Below, one piece after another: positions 50,401 through 58,915 of a DNA stretch of 64,000 bases (within the stretch, counting starts at the first letter, position 1; every line of letters begins with the position of its first letter). The position numbers and the translations under genes were made by a program. The DNA lies in contig CBFFRQ010000041.1 of assembly GCA_965644315.1 (NCBI GenBank), positions 124,001-188,000 of the forward strand, in the 5' to 3' direction. The stretch comes from Caecitellus pseudoparvulus. Its lineage: Eukaryota > Bigyra: Bicosoecida. The notes beneath the pieces were generated by a model. The model saw only the letters and a program-made list of their open reading frames with translations. It searched no databases and was not told the DNA's origin.

Positions 50401-51058
50401 CTGGGTGTGGCTGCTGCCGCCCGCCCTGCCGACCCTGTGCGCTCGGGCCCTCGCCCCTGCCACTGTGCCTGCTCACCAGCACGCCGCCTTGGCAGCTGGT
50501 GTGGGGCAGGCGGTGGCGCAGCTGCTGCGCGGCGTGCATGCGAAGGACGCGGAGCAGGCTCAGGCTGCCGCACAGCTCGTGTGGCCGGCGGTGGCCACGG
50601 CTGCCCAGCGCCTATCCTGTGGCGTCTCCGGCCTCGGCGGCGTCCTGGAATCTGCCGTCGCGCCAGTGCTGGTGCAGCTGGCCCCTGCAGTGGGGGATGA
50701 GGCCCCCGCCACGCCGGTCGCCCTCCCCCCGCCACACGCTGAGCTCTTCCCCTCTGCAGTCTCAGCGGCCAACGCCTTGGTCCAAGGTGACGCGTCTGCG
50801 CTGTGTGCAGCCCTGCACTGCGCTGCGCAGCAAGCAGCCCGCGGCGCCGTGCCAGCGCCATTCGTGCAGTGGGTGTACGCAGCTGGCACAGCCCCCGCGC
50901 CTGGCGCCGCGTGGCTGCACGCTGACGTGCTGCAGCACTTGCAGCGCTTGCACGCAGCCATCACCAGCCACGGCCAGGGGCCTGAGGCTGCGGCACAGGC
51001 TGCCAAAGTCGCCGCGGCAGCCCAGGCAGTGGAGCGGGGCCTGGCCACCGACCTGTGA
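47408..51058 (+). CDS. IPI1: IPI1/TEX10-like pre-60S ribosome factor
   Basis: 1216 aa, single exon, ATG at 47408. In yeast Ipi1 (TEX10 in animals) belongs to the Rix1/PELP1 complex that helps process ITS2 and remodel pre-60S particles in the nucleolus and nucleoplasm. The N-terminus is diagnostic: MVRTRKAKKVNADFKHRKAK, then VGGRKLPALNSTKTSF, then HNVNIRRGALQQL. Armadillo/HEAT-like helices follow (LSDVLSALGTRLTDTESTVR, LPVLVAYLASGMT, VARVPHLMQAHVATLAPLLI-type repeats). Most of the rest is alpha-helical HEAT-like sequence with Ala/Gly/Pro-rich loops, consistent with TEX10 length rather than the shorter yeast protein. It ends 11 bp from the convergent GTP cyclohydrolase gene. Confidence 0.8.
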   Translation: MVRTRKAKKVNADFKHRKAKVGGRKLPALNSTKTSFQFRTLRVAAGAEHDDTPETGTVPSSVGSISFSQCMGNLKHHNVNIRRGALQQLTSLFQHSAASLRLHLSDVLSALGTRLTDTESTVRSATLDCLIAALEAVQGASLAPHLPVLVAYLASGMTKLHASQRLDTLAALLAVLARVPHLMQAHVATLAPLLIQQLAAESTTVVVGSHVPALAPPQLALATDAARAAQTAAKTSASKVGSHGPAGSSNVRGKSLLGGVKRQREKEAALAPTHAAKRSAVADAAEGVAAALGEGAPGDSGAGQSSAAAVPAAAAYKQRGKLTSIECRLAFAAALTQLLNTLQQSEMGAQSQPAPSAHTPIVLHLDAEQAQATAVQRAWVPAHSAEGGPISAAPGARRTLDLPLPSVLHGLKALVAMWKECCAFSTGALGGDAGTSKASGAVAAAMGGAQDAPSVTLHPIALQRCKAVAAALSALLRHCPAAGATEPSAMYAPPDAAWVAQHGLPQDDGRFKAPVTGKVLPPPPHVPAWATPAALSLQLPPARQVVVSAVGGALGRVFPVPQPSIGSSSAAAGVARLVTELNVAVATCLLHLSPPTHVQAAVAAATTPSPEELLRWDEVAAAAFVAGLKLPEQGTYPAVASLAAAQDVLGITLPARDVRRLEGMRQEAQEKAQAVHHWAARRLKRVRSTLQERYTWAPAVLGWVLHALRRAAGVQGEGGGAADTAAQVQSRAALPLAHGASSTRDAFESEMEAQVADGKRKVGAGRGLLACSCAALGVADGITAGEVLALLTQLGTVPGLARQDAAWLLEGLLALAQDSRPWLLHHLAPAVPRALWRLRGHLHGGESTDAARLARGLVAALSLWARQTPQPAAVARVLAESTPLFATVKRAAGGVALLLGPAVQLPRDTLAQLVGALVMCGAQPQATPNAKLLRGLAWAARNADTPTAARQELLHGLTLLGQAAGCSPAEVSAWVVCGAGAGGEDASPLQATAGEDAAWVWLLPPALPTLCARALAPATVPAHQHAALAAGVGQAVAQLLRGVHAKDAEQAQAAAQLVWPAVATAAQRLSCGVSGLGGVLESAVAPVLVQLAPAVGDEAPATPVALPPPHAELFPSAVSAANALVQGDASALCAALHCAAQQAARGAVPAPFVQWVYAAGTAPAPGAAWLHADVLQHLQRLHAAITSHGQGPEAAAQAAKVAAAAQAVERGLATDL

Positions 51059-51060
51059 TC

Positions 51061-51069
51061 GTGCATTGG
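51061..51069. terminator. Shared 3'-end element (gtgcattgg)
   Basis: It occupies the 11-bp gap between the stops of IPI1 (51058) and convergent GTP cyclohydrolase I (51070). Any 3'UTRs must overlap. Confidence 0.4.
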
Positions 51070-51921
51070 CTACAGCGCTCCCCGCCGTGCGTTCTGCAGC
51101 TGCCTGTGGAACTCCTCCCTGTGGCTGCGTGCCTCGGGCGAAGCGCCCTTGAAGGCACCCAGGTACACTGTAGAGGTGGTGACGGCACCCGGCTTGGCTG
51201 CACCACGCATGGTCATACACATGTGGCTGGCCTCCACCATCACGGCGACACCTGCCGCCTCCACATGCTCCTCCACCGCTCGCGCCAGCTGAGACGTGAA
51301 GCGCTCCTGCACCTGCAGGCGCTTGGCGTACACGTCGGTCACCCGTGCCAGCTTGGACAGGCCCACGACTCTGCCCGTGGGCAGGTACCCGATGTGCACG
51401 CGCCCCGTGAAGGGCAGCATGTGGTGCTCGCACTGGCTGGCGAATGCAATGTCTTGCACGACCACCATGTCCTCCGACCCCACATCGAACAGGGCGCCCC
51501 GCAAGAGGGCTCCAGCGTCCATGCCGTACCCGGCAGTCATCTCCAGCAGCGCCCTGGCCACACGTGCAGGGGTCTTCACCAGGCCCTCCCGACTGGGGTC
51601 CTCCCCAATGCACCGCAGCAGCGTCTCCACCGCACCCTCCATCTGGGCCATGCGCTCCTCCTTGCTGCCTGCGCTGTGGGCTGCCTGGGCGCCCACTGCC
51701 ACATCAGCAGAGCCACCTCCCGACTCTGCCGCGGGGCTTGGGGATGACCCTTCACCCATGTGTCCTTTGCTAGGCATGCTTCCTGTGAAGGCGTAATAAT
51801 AAGGGTGGATGCTGCGCGTGCAGCCGCTGCGCCTGCCTTTGGCCGCGCACGAAGCCGCCTTGGCCAGCGCGTGTGGTGCTCGCCACGCACCAACAAGGCC
51901 CCCTTCAGCGTCACTTGCCAT
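51070..51921 (-). CDS. GTP cyclohydrolase I
   Basis: This homodecameric zinc enzyme converts GTP to 7,8-dihydroneopterin triphosphate, the first step to folate and tetrahydrobiopterin. The catalytic core is complete: EGLVKTPARVARAL, the zinc and catalytic segment QCEHHMLPFTGRVHIGYLP, GLSKLARVTDVYAKR-LQVQERF, and the last zinc cysteine in SHMCMTMRGA. The 5' end has two readings: unspliced from 51921 (283 aa), or spliced with a 108-nt in-frame intron at 51890-51783 (GTGCGT...TTCACAG, 247 aa). A third start, 51777, gives 235 aa. I favour the spliced form because of the donor. The start is 212 bp from that of the divergent TatD gene. PCD, the recycling enzyme, is at 37.4 kb. Confidence 0.93.
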   Translation of the reverse strand: MASDAEGGLVGAWRAPHALAKAASCAAKGRRSGCTRSIHPYYYAFTGSMPSKGHMGEGSSPSPAAESGGGSADVAVGAQAAHSAGSKEERMAQMEGAVETLLRCIGEDPSREGLVKTPARVARALLEMTAGYGMDAGALLRGALFDVGSEDMVVVQDIAFASQCEHHMLPFTGRVHIGYLPTGRVVGLSKLARVTDVYAKRLQVQERFTSQLARAVEEHVEAAGVAVMVEASHMCMTMRGAAKPGAVTTSTVYLGAFKGASPEARSHREEFHRQLQNARRGAL

Positions 51922-52051
51922 TCCTGTTGCTGTCGGAAGCAACGGGAGCCGATTCTCAATTTGAACAGGTGCACGCAGACGCGGCGCTATTTTCCTGTGC
52001 CTTGTCGGAATTTGTCAAAGTCCGTGTCCTCGCCAGTGTGACGTGTGGGAG

Positions 52052-52061
52052 CAATTTCCGC
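52052..52061. promoter_or_regulatory. CAATTTCCGC element, GTPCH-TatD promoter
   Basis: An exact reverse-orientation copy in the 212-bp region between the divergent GTP cyclohydrolase and TatD starts, 72 bases before the latter. Confidence 0.45.
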
Positions 52062-52133
52062 ACGCCAACCCTGCGCTGCTGCGACTGCCCACGCGTCTTC
52101 CCCGTCGAGTGATCCGGATTTTCACCAATCTAC

Positions 52134-53183
52134 ATGAAACACGCATGTGGATGTGCCGCACACTGCGCAGCGTTCACTCGGTTTCTGTCAAGAAGGTCGC
52201 AGTCTGCTGCCAGGATCTGGCTCAACCTTGGCGCTGGCAAGAGACGTAGGTATTCGACACCCATGGCTCACGAGGGCACCGGCAGCGAATCGGATGGACT
52301 CTGGGATGCACACTGTCACTTGCAGCTCGCCGTGGCGCGCGGCGAGGACCTGGGCGAGCTGTTACGCCAGGCTCAATTGGCTGGCGTGAGCCGGGTTGTG
52401 GTGAATGGCACCCAACCCTCGGACTGGGCTGCGGTGGCGGACATGGCGCGGGAGGACTCGCAGACCCCCGTGCACATTACCCCTTGCTTTGGAGTTCATC
52501 CGTACTGGCTGCTGGAGGCTGGGGACGAGAAAACCTGGCTGCCTGCGCTGGAGTCAGCGCTGGCTGCCGACCCAGCTGCGGGAATTGGGGAGACTGGCTT
52601 GCACAAGCCTGGGGCGGGCACGACACTCGCGTCAATGGAGGAGCAGGTGTCTGCCCTTCACCACCACCTGTCGCTGGCCAGACGCCTGGGCCGCCCCATC
52701 ACCCTGCACTGCGTGAAGGCGTTCGGCAGACTGCAGCAAGAGCTGCACCGCGCAGCGAAGGCAACGGCAGCTTCCCCGGCTTCAGGCCGTGCAGAGTGGC
52801 CGCTTGGGGCGCCTGTGATTCTACATTCGTACTCTGGATCAGCTGACATGGTGCCGGGCTTTGTGAAGCTGGGCTGCTTCTTCTCGTTTTCTGGCAGCGT
52901 TACACGCCCGAAGGCGACCAAGGCCCGTGCGGCGGCCATTGCCGTGCCGCAGGACCGTCTGCTTGTCGAGTCAGACTGCCCAGACCAGCCTCCGCACGGG
53001 ATCACCGCAAGTTCACCCGGAACTTCTCTTCCTGCCGTCCTCCAGGCCCTGGCAGGCTTGCGGGACGAGAGTGTTCAAGAGCTTGCGACCGCGACAGCGC
53101 GCACGGCCAACAGCTTGTTTGCTCTCCCTGCCCAAGGCGACCCCATCCAAGCAGCTGAGGAAGAGTCCCCCGACGAGGCATGA
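52134..53183 (+). CDS. TatD family metal-dependent hydrolase
   Basis: 349 aa in one exon. TatD proteins are TIM-barrel metallohydrolases, often with 3'-5' exonuclease activity on DNA or RNA. Metal ligands are in place: DAHCHL at the first strand, the Glu in GIGETGLHK, the His in TLHCVKAFG and HSYSG, and the Asp in LVESDCP. The first ~43 residues (FLSRRSQSAARIW, GKRRRYST) look like a mitochondrial presequence. The internal ATG at 52263 (MAHEGTGSESDGLWDAHCHL) would give a cytosolic form. Both starts are possible, and I chose the upstream one. A GCGGAAATTG-type element precedes it. Confidence 0.88.
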   Translation: MKHACGCAAHCAAFTRFLSRRSQSAARIWLNLGAGKRRRYSTPMAHEGTGSESDGLWDAHCHLQLAVARGEDLGELLRQAQLAGVSRVVVNGTQPSDWAAVADMAREDSQTPVHITPCFGVHPYWLLEAGDEKTWLPALESALAADPAAGIGETGLHKPGAGTTLASMEEQVSALHHHLSLARRLGRPITLHCVKAFGRLQQELHRAAKATAASPASGRAEWPLGAPVILHSYSGSADMVPGFVKLGCFFSFSGSVTRPKATKARAAAIAVPQDRLLVESDCPDQPPHGITASSPGTSLPAVLQALAGLRDESVQELATATARTANSLFALPAQGDPIQAAEEESPDEA

Positions 53184-53588
53184 AGCATTCTAGATCTTCC
53201 CGTGGGTAGCCTGTCCGGCAGCTGTCTAGACGCCATGACCTTGGCAACACTGACAGTCAGGCAGGAGCGGGGGGGATGAGGGGGGGTATCGGCAGCACCT
53301 TGCCTCGGGGAAAAAACAAACAACGCCTCATTCCATCTCGCGGCCATGCCTTTGGCTTCAATGTTTCGTGGCAAGATTCAACGTGCAATGCTCGTGCCTG
53401 TTTGCCCAGAGCAACCGGGCTCTGCCAGCTTGCCGCAACTTCCGTCCAGTTGCAGTTCGACCAGTGGCGGCGTGCTCTGGACCCGCCCACCTCGCCAGGC
53501 CTGCTCACAGACCAAGGCTGTCACGCTGCCAAGGAGTTGATCAGTTGCATGACTCCCTTGGTGCTTCCGCTCACACCGCTCGTCCTCC
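53184..53588. other. Intergenic, 405 bp, no gene seen
   Basis: This lies between the TatD gene and the next plus-strand gene. It contains CAACTTCCGT at 53436-53445. Short open frames here are not protein-like. Confidence 0.45.
53436..53445. promoter_or_regulatory. CAACTTCCGT element, degenerate copy
   Basis: A two-mismatch copy of CAATTTCCGC, about 143 bases before the ATG at 53589. Confidence 0.25.
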
Positions 53589-54791
53589 ATGACATCTGAA
53601 GACGGCGAACTCCCTGCTGCGACTGCAGCTGCTGCAGCAGGCGCTGGGCCGGCGCTGCCACCGTCGCGTGTCCTGCACGCCATGCCAAGTACAGTGTACC
53701 AAACTGATACTCAGAAGGGTATCCAGGACTCGTCCACACTCATGGAGGTGTGTGGCGCTGGGTTGCATTGACGCAATTCTGCAGAGAACATGCACTCATT
53801 CACCACCACACAGGTGGTCATTTCCCTGAGCGATGCGGCGTTCCAGTCGCTGAGCCTCGTGCAAGACCTGCACACAGCTGTGACTGGGGCCATTCGACGT
53901 TTTGATGGCAGCCAAGTGCAGCTGTACTGGTGCGTGGCCCGCGCCGCAGCGCTTCTCGGCGCCAGTGCAAGCCTCAGCCCACCTTGCCCTTCCCTGCACC
54001 GCATGGCAGCCACGACTCGGGGATGATGAAAATCTTGAAACTCAGTCCATCCATGTTTCAGTACTACTTGCAGCCGTCGAAGCGGGCGCTTCAAGTGCTG
54101 GTGCGTGCGCGTTCAGCAGCCGTGGCCACATTGCACTGGCTGGATTGTGCCCTGGCTGGCGAGCACCTTCTCGCCGCTGCCTCGGGGCATTGTGCAGGTC
54201 CACCGAAAATACTTGCCGGCTTCAAAGGCCCACAGCAATGCCCCGTTCAAGTTTGTCTGGTTCCTGCACCCAGTGCGAGAAGTTGTGTGTTCTTCTGCGT
54301 TCCTGGTAGCGTCCAAGCAGCCCCAGCAGGCTTCACCAAAGCCGGCGCCAAAGCGCCAGCGCCCCCCCTCGTCCAAGAAGCCCTGCACTGCTCTGCCAGA
54401 TGCAACGGATGCCTTGATTGACCACCATCTGTCCCGCTGCGACAAGAAGCGCCCGTTGGACTTGCCCTCCCCGCACTTGGTGGGAGTGCCCTCCAGCAGC
54501 AGCTTGGCAACCACCGCCAGCGACGTGCCCCTCGCGGCCGTAGCTCCTGACTCCCCCAAACGGGCACGAAGGACTTGCCATGACGGCAACCTGCAGGACG
54601 TCTTTCCTGTTGAATTCTTCCTGGGTGATCCCTTGGACCTCCTGTTTCATCCACAGGGTGAGCATGGCGGGCGCCGGGCTCCCCGCCCGCCGGCACCACC
54701 CATCGTGAAGAGTGTCAGCCCGTCGTGCTTCCTCAACACACTCCCGCCTTTGCTGTCGGCGGAACCGGAGCACACAAGCAAGGGGACGTGA
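53589..54791 (+). CDS. Unknown four-exon protein
   Basis: Proposed exons are 53589-53747, 53814-53929, 54010-54100 and 54198-54791 (introns 66, 80 and 97 nt with GTGTGT, GTGCGT and GTGCGT donors), giving 319 aa. All phases agree, which is the main support. The spliced sequence reads smoothly: ...MEVVISLSDAAFQSLSLVQD, AIRRFDGSQVQLYWHDSG, MFQYYLQPSKRALQVL, VHRKYLPASKAHSNAPFKF. A further in-frame intron beginning near 54271 (GTGCGA) cannot be excluded. The C-terminal half is Pro/Ser-rich with a basic patch (SPKPAPKRQRPPSSKK). No family is recognised. Confidence 0.5.
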
Positions 54792-54796
54792 CACAG

Positions 54797-54809
54797 TGCA
54801 ATGCATTGC
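54797..54809. terminator. Shared 3'-end element (tgcaatgcattgc)
   Basis: A near-perfect palindrome between the stops of the four-exon gene (54791) and the convergent gene (54831). It is the clearest copy of the post-stop element. Confidence 0.45.
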
Positions 54810-54830
54810 GTGCGCGTGTGCGGGGCCATG

Positions 54831-56989
54831 CTACGCCGCTGGTGCGAAACTCAGGCGGCGTTGGCGCGGGACGCCATCCGTCACAGCACGTCGCAGGGGA
54901 GGCCTCGGCGCCGGCGTCAAACTCGTTTCTTGCCCAGACGCACTGCGATGCAGGGGTGGGGGGCTGTTCGCCTCAATGTCAAAGTGCTCCTGGTCAGCGC
55001 TGGGTCCCTGCCCACCTTCCTCGGGCGTGGGTGGCTTGACGGTGGCAGCGAGCGGCAGGTCGGCGTTGATGATGGGCGTGTGGTAGGGGTTGTAAATGGT
55101 GGTGGTGGAGATGGGTTCGTCCAGGAGGGGCATGTCCGCCCCCCCCTCCTCCGGCAGGCGCGCGTCCAGCTCCAGCGCCTCTTCCCCCTCCTGCTCCCCA
55201 CTCCGCCGAGCATCTGGAAGAGGGCTGCCAGCTGGCCACTGGATGAGGGACGTGGCACCTGGAGGTAGAGTCAGGGCGGCCAAGCCCGAATCCTCGTCCG
55301 TGGGCGACAGCGCCCGGCGTCCCTTCGTCACACGCAGCGGCGTCGCCAGCGTGTGCGCCATGCCCCGATTGCGCTCCCGGCTGGTGGCCTTGCGCTGGCG
55401 CAAGTCTGTGGCCTTGGCGTACAGTGCGTACGGCACGTACTTCTTGCCAGAGCGCAGTTTCCGCGTCGCAACGCTCTCTGGCGCCGGCCCTGACTGCATG
55501 AAAGTGGAGCCGTCAGCCAGCTCAGGCGGGCGCCAGTTCGGGTCCAGGTACGACGACAGCGTCTGGATGATGCCTGTGGCAGAGGCGTGCACGTCCGCCG
55601 CCAGGCCAGCGACAGTTTCGTGCAGCCGCCGGCGGAAGAGTGTGTTGGCGCGGTCCTTGGTGAGAGGCCTGCCGTCCTCCCCTTCTGCGGCAGCCCCCTC
55701 GTCGCCGTCCTGCGCCAAACTCAGCATAGCTGCAGTGCTGGGGCGTGTGGCTCGCCGCCACCAGGCTTGCGCACTGGCCCCGCCGTCGTCGAAGGCGTCC
55801 GCTGGAGCGCTTTCCGGGAGGCCCTCAAGCTGCTCGGCGCTGGGGTCGTCTCCCCCCAGCTTGCGTTGCCGGGCGCCACCAGACACCCCCCGAATGTACT
55901 CGCCCAGGGGCGGGTGGGAAGGCGTGTTCTGCCTGCCTGTTCCGGGTCGCACAGGGAACTCCGACGTGGAGGACTGCACCACATCTTCGAAGAGCGGCGG
56001 GCAGCGCAGGAAGGGATTCTTGGACTCGTGGCTGGTGCCTCGCACCGGCAGACCGTACATCTTGCCCTGGGTGCCTGGAGGCGGCAGCGTCGCGGCGAGG
56101 ACAGCGCCCAGGCGGGCCTCACGAGGACCGGGCGAGGGCGCGGTGCTGGGGCGCGTTGGGCCGATGCTCCACTTCCCCGATGACGGCCTGCGGGCTGTGG
56201 ACTGCGCCGGAGGCCGACTACGAGCGAGAATGGCGCTGTCCCAGCCCAGCCGGCGCAGGTAGTCTGCGTCGCTGCGGGAGCCGGGGCGCAGCGTGGAGTT
56301 GACAGCGGTGCCGGCCAGGACATCCCGTGCAAAGTGCGAGGCGGCGTCCAGAGCTTGCCTCGCACTAGTAGGCGCGGCATGCACCCCCCCTACCTCGCCC
56401 CGTCGCTTGCTGCCTGGGCTGGGCACGCTGGAGGAGTGCCTGGGCTGCAGCAGGTGGGCATGCCCTTCGCCTCGGACAGCTTGCTCGGCCGCCGCTCGGG
56501 CTTGGGAGACTGTGGCTGTGGCAGACGAGGCAGTGAAGGGGGACTGGAAGACGAGTTTGTCAGGTTTGAATGCGTGGGCACGTTCGAGGGGCCCTGCCTT
56601 GGCTTCGCGAAAGATGCCCGCCGGACCAGCCCGCCGCTCAGACGCGTGGGTCGTCATGAGGCTTGCATGTCGGAAGTGGTCCACTGGCACGGCATCCACA
56701 GCGGCTGCCACCTCCTCAGCAGTCTGTGAGCATCCAGTGCGTGAAGGTAGCGCAAGCGTGTGGGCCACAGCGCAGCTTGCCCGCCAGCTGGTCGCCGCGA
56801 CCGCGCGTTTCGGACGTCACTTACCCGGGGCCGAGCGTATGAAAACGACTCTTGCTGCAGCAGAAGCTCCTCCTCTCGAATGCGGCTGGGTGGTTGGCGC
56901 AGCGGGGCCACCTCCTTCGCGGCTGCAGCTGTCAGCCTGGCTCCCCGACTGGCGCCCCGGCTGCGCTGGGGATGCACGTTTGCAGGCAT
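54831..56989 (-). CDS. Unknown protein with RPSTA motifs
   Basis: Exons on minus are 56989-56825 and 56723-54831, giving 685 aa; the 101-nt intron has a canonical GTAAGT donor and is in phase 0. Exon 1 starts MPANVHPQRSRG and includes a helix (RIREEELLLQQESF). The protein is mostly disordered, with recurring RPSTA/RPGT motifs (RPSTAPSP, TRPSTAAML, RPGTGRQN), an ordered stretch (RANTLFRRRLHETVAGLAAD then HASATGIIQTLSSYLDPNWRPP) and KKYVPYALYAKATDL. RPSTA-type tails are seen in many algal flagellar or cytoskeletal proteins, but that link is only suggestive. Function unknown. Confidence 0.6.
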
Positions 56990-57345
56990 CCTGCGCTTGC
57001 TTCGTGCAGACGAGCTGCAGCGGCACCCTGCACGAACAGGAAGCACAGCATGCGGCACTCCATCCCTCGGAGGTCAGTTTGAGGGTACTGCATTTGTGTG
57101 AAGTTTGACGGCTGAGGTGCAGCTGTCTGCAGCACTGAGCGGCTGTGCTGCACGCCTGCTCGCAGTTTGCCGAGAGGGCGGAGGTCGAGGAGGACAATGG
57201 CACCCCTGCAACACTTGCAAATTCACCCTTTTCAGTCCCACGCACCAAGTTCTAGCACGCAGCTGCACCTTGGAACCCAACGACAGCCGTGGAAGCGGCA
57301 CCAGCATCAGAGCAACACCACCCGTCATCACCCCTCCATCACAAC
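56990..57345. other. Divergent promoter region, 356 bp
   Basis: This lies between the RPSTA-motif gene (minus) and the 2OG oxygenase gene (plus). The only possible element is ttgcaaattcacc near 57219, a poor match to the upstream motif. No gene seen. Confidence 0.4.
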
Positions 57346-58842
57346 ATGGCTGCAACCGGCGAGGCAACTGGCGCAGCGGGGAAGGCGGTCACGCCAACTG
57401 AAGTTGTAACCAAGGCAGCAGTCGTCCTTGACTACGCTGACCTCAGCAAGCCCACTGAGGAGTTGAAGGACCGCATCGAGGCCGCGTTCGGGTGCGTGGC
57501 ACAAACATGTCCCGGGTTCCCCGCCGCCGCCTCCACGCTGCGCTGGGCGGCCCTTTGCTGTCACAGATACGACGGACTGGGCATCATTGCCATTACAAAC
57601 GTACCAGGATATCTGGAGAAGCGCGAGGCGCTCCTGCCACGTGCACGGGAGTGAGTGAAGCATCGTTTTGCCTGCGTTTCGCTGGCGCCACAGCCTGTCA
57701 ACACCTGATCGCCCTCTGCGGTGCTGCGCGTGCAGGTTGGCGCACCTACCAGCTGAGGCACTGAAGCAGTACGAGCATGAGGCTTCTCATTATTCTGTTG
57801 GGTGGAGCCATGGCAAGGAGATCTTCGAGGGTGCGGCAGCGTTGGCACCCGGCGCCAGCGCGTGAAGGATGCCCCACCCTGGCTCCGCTCGCTGACGGTG
57901 CGCAGGCAAGCCCGACTTCGCCAAGGGGTCGTTCTACGCCAACCCGCTGCATGACAAGCCCGTGGATGACGAAGAGCTCATCAAGAAGTGTGCGTGGCGG
58001 TGCAAGGGCCTGGATGGCAGCCAAGCCATGGTCGCGAGCAGGGCCCGTCACAATTGCCTGCGTCCTCCTCCACAGACCCCGCCTTCCTGGAGCCAAACAT
58101 CTGGCCAACAGAGCACATCCCCGCGCTGGAGGGCGCCTTCAAAGACTTGGGCAACCTCATCGTCTCCGTGGGCCGGCAGCTGGCCGTGCACTGTGACGGC
58201 TTCGTGGCAGGGAAGGTGCCAGGCTACCCAGCCGACCGCCTGTCCAAGTTGCTGAAGGAGTCCCGCATGTGCAAGGCGCGCCTACTGTACTACTTCCCCC
58301 GTTCCGAGGAGGAGGCCAAGGCAGCTGCCGAGAAGGAGGCCTCCCTGCCGCCCATGGACGCCATCTCGAGCTGGTGCGGCTGGCACAACGACCACGGCTC
58401 CCTGACCGGCCTGTGCCAGGCCATGTACACTGACGAGGCGGCAGGCGGCAAGGAGATCCCCAACCCAGACCCTTCTGCAGGCCTGTACATCCGCTCCCGC
58501 CAGCACGAGCTGGTGAAGCTGCAGCTGCCGCCAGGGTGCCTGGCGTTCCAGATCGGCGAGTCCGCCCAGATCCACACTGGGGGCGCGCTGCAGGCGACGC
58601 CCCACAGCGTGCGCGCGGCAGGGCAGGCCAATGTCGGGCGTGCCACATTGGCTGTGTTCATGGAGCCAGAGTGGGATGAGCCCATGGCACCTCCCAGCAC
58701 GGGGGAGGAGGCGGTGGCGAAGGTGACCCAGGGCGCAAAGGGTGAGACCTTGCCCCCCGGCGTGCCGGCGCTGGACAGCCGGTGGAACCCGACCATGGAC
58801 TTTGGCGAGTTCACACACGCCACCCTGAGCGCATACTACTGA
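57346..58842 (+). CDS. 2-oxoglutarate/Fe(II) oxygenase, IPNS-like
   Basis: Five exons (57346-57491, 57567-57650, 57736-57830, 57906-57989, 58076-58842) encode 391 aa; introns are 75, 85, 75 and 86 nt, with all phases agreeing. The order is that of the isopenicillin-N-synthase-like superfamily: an N-terminal DIOX_N region (AVVLDYADLS, DGLGIIAITNVPGY, HEASHYSVGWSHG, GSFYANPLHDKP), then a double-stranded beta-helix core. The iron-binding HxD is in CGWHNDHGSLTGL, the distal His in ALQATPHSVRAA, and the Arg of HSVR would bind 2-oxoglutarate. The substrate cannot be read from the sequence; hydroxylation or oxidation of a small molecule is usual. Ends 73 bp from the convergent gene. Confidence 0.88.
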
Positions 58843-58875
58843 ATGCACAGGCGCCAGTCACGGGGGATGCATTGT
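58841..58875. terminator. Shared 3'-end elements (gaatgcac, gatgcattgt)
   Basis: Two ATGCA/ATGCATTG elements (58841-58848 and 58866-58875) lie between the stops of the 2OG oxygenase (58842) and the convergent gene (58916). Confidence 0.35.
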
Positions 58876-58915
58876 TCATACATATAGTCAGGTGCGCGGG
58901 CCGGTGCCCGATGCG

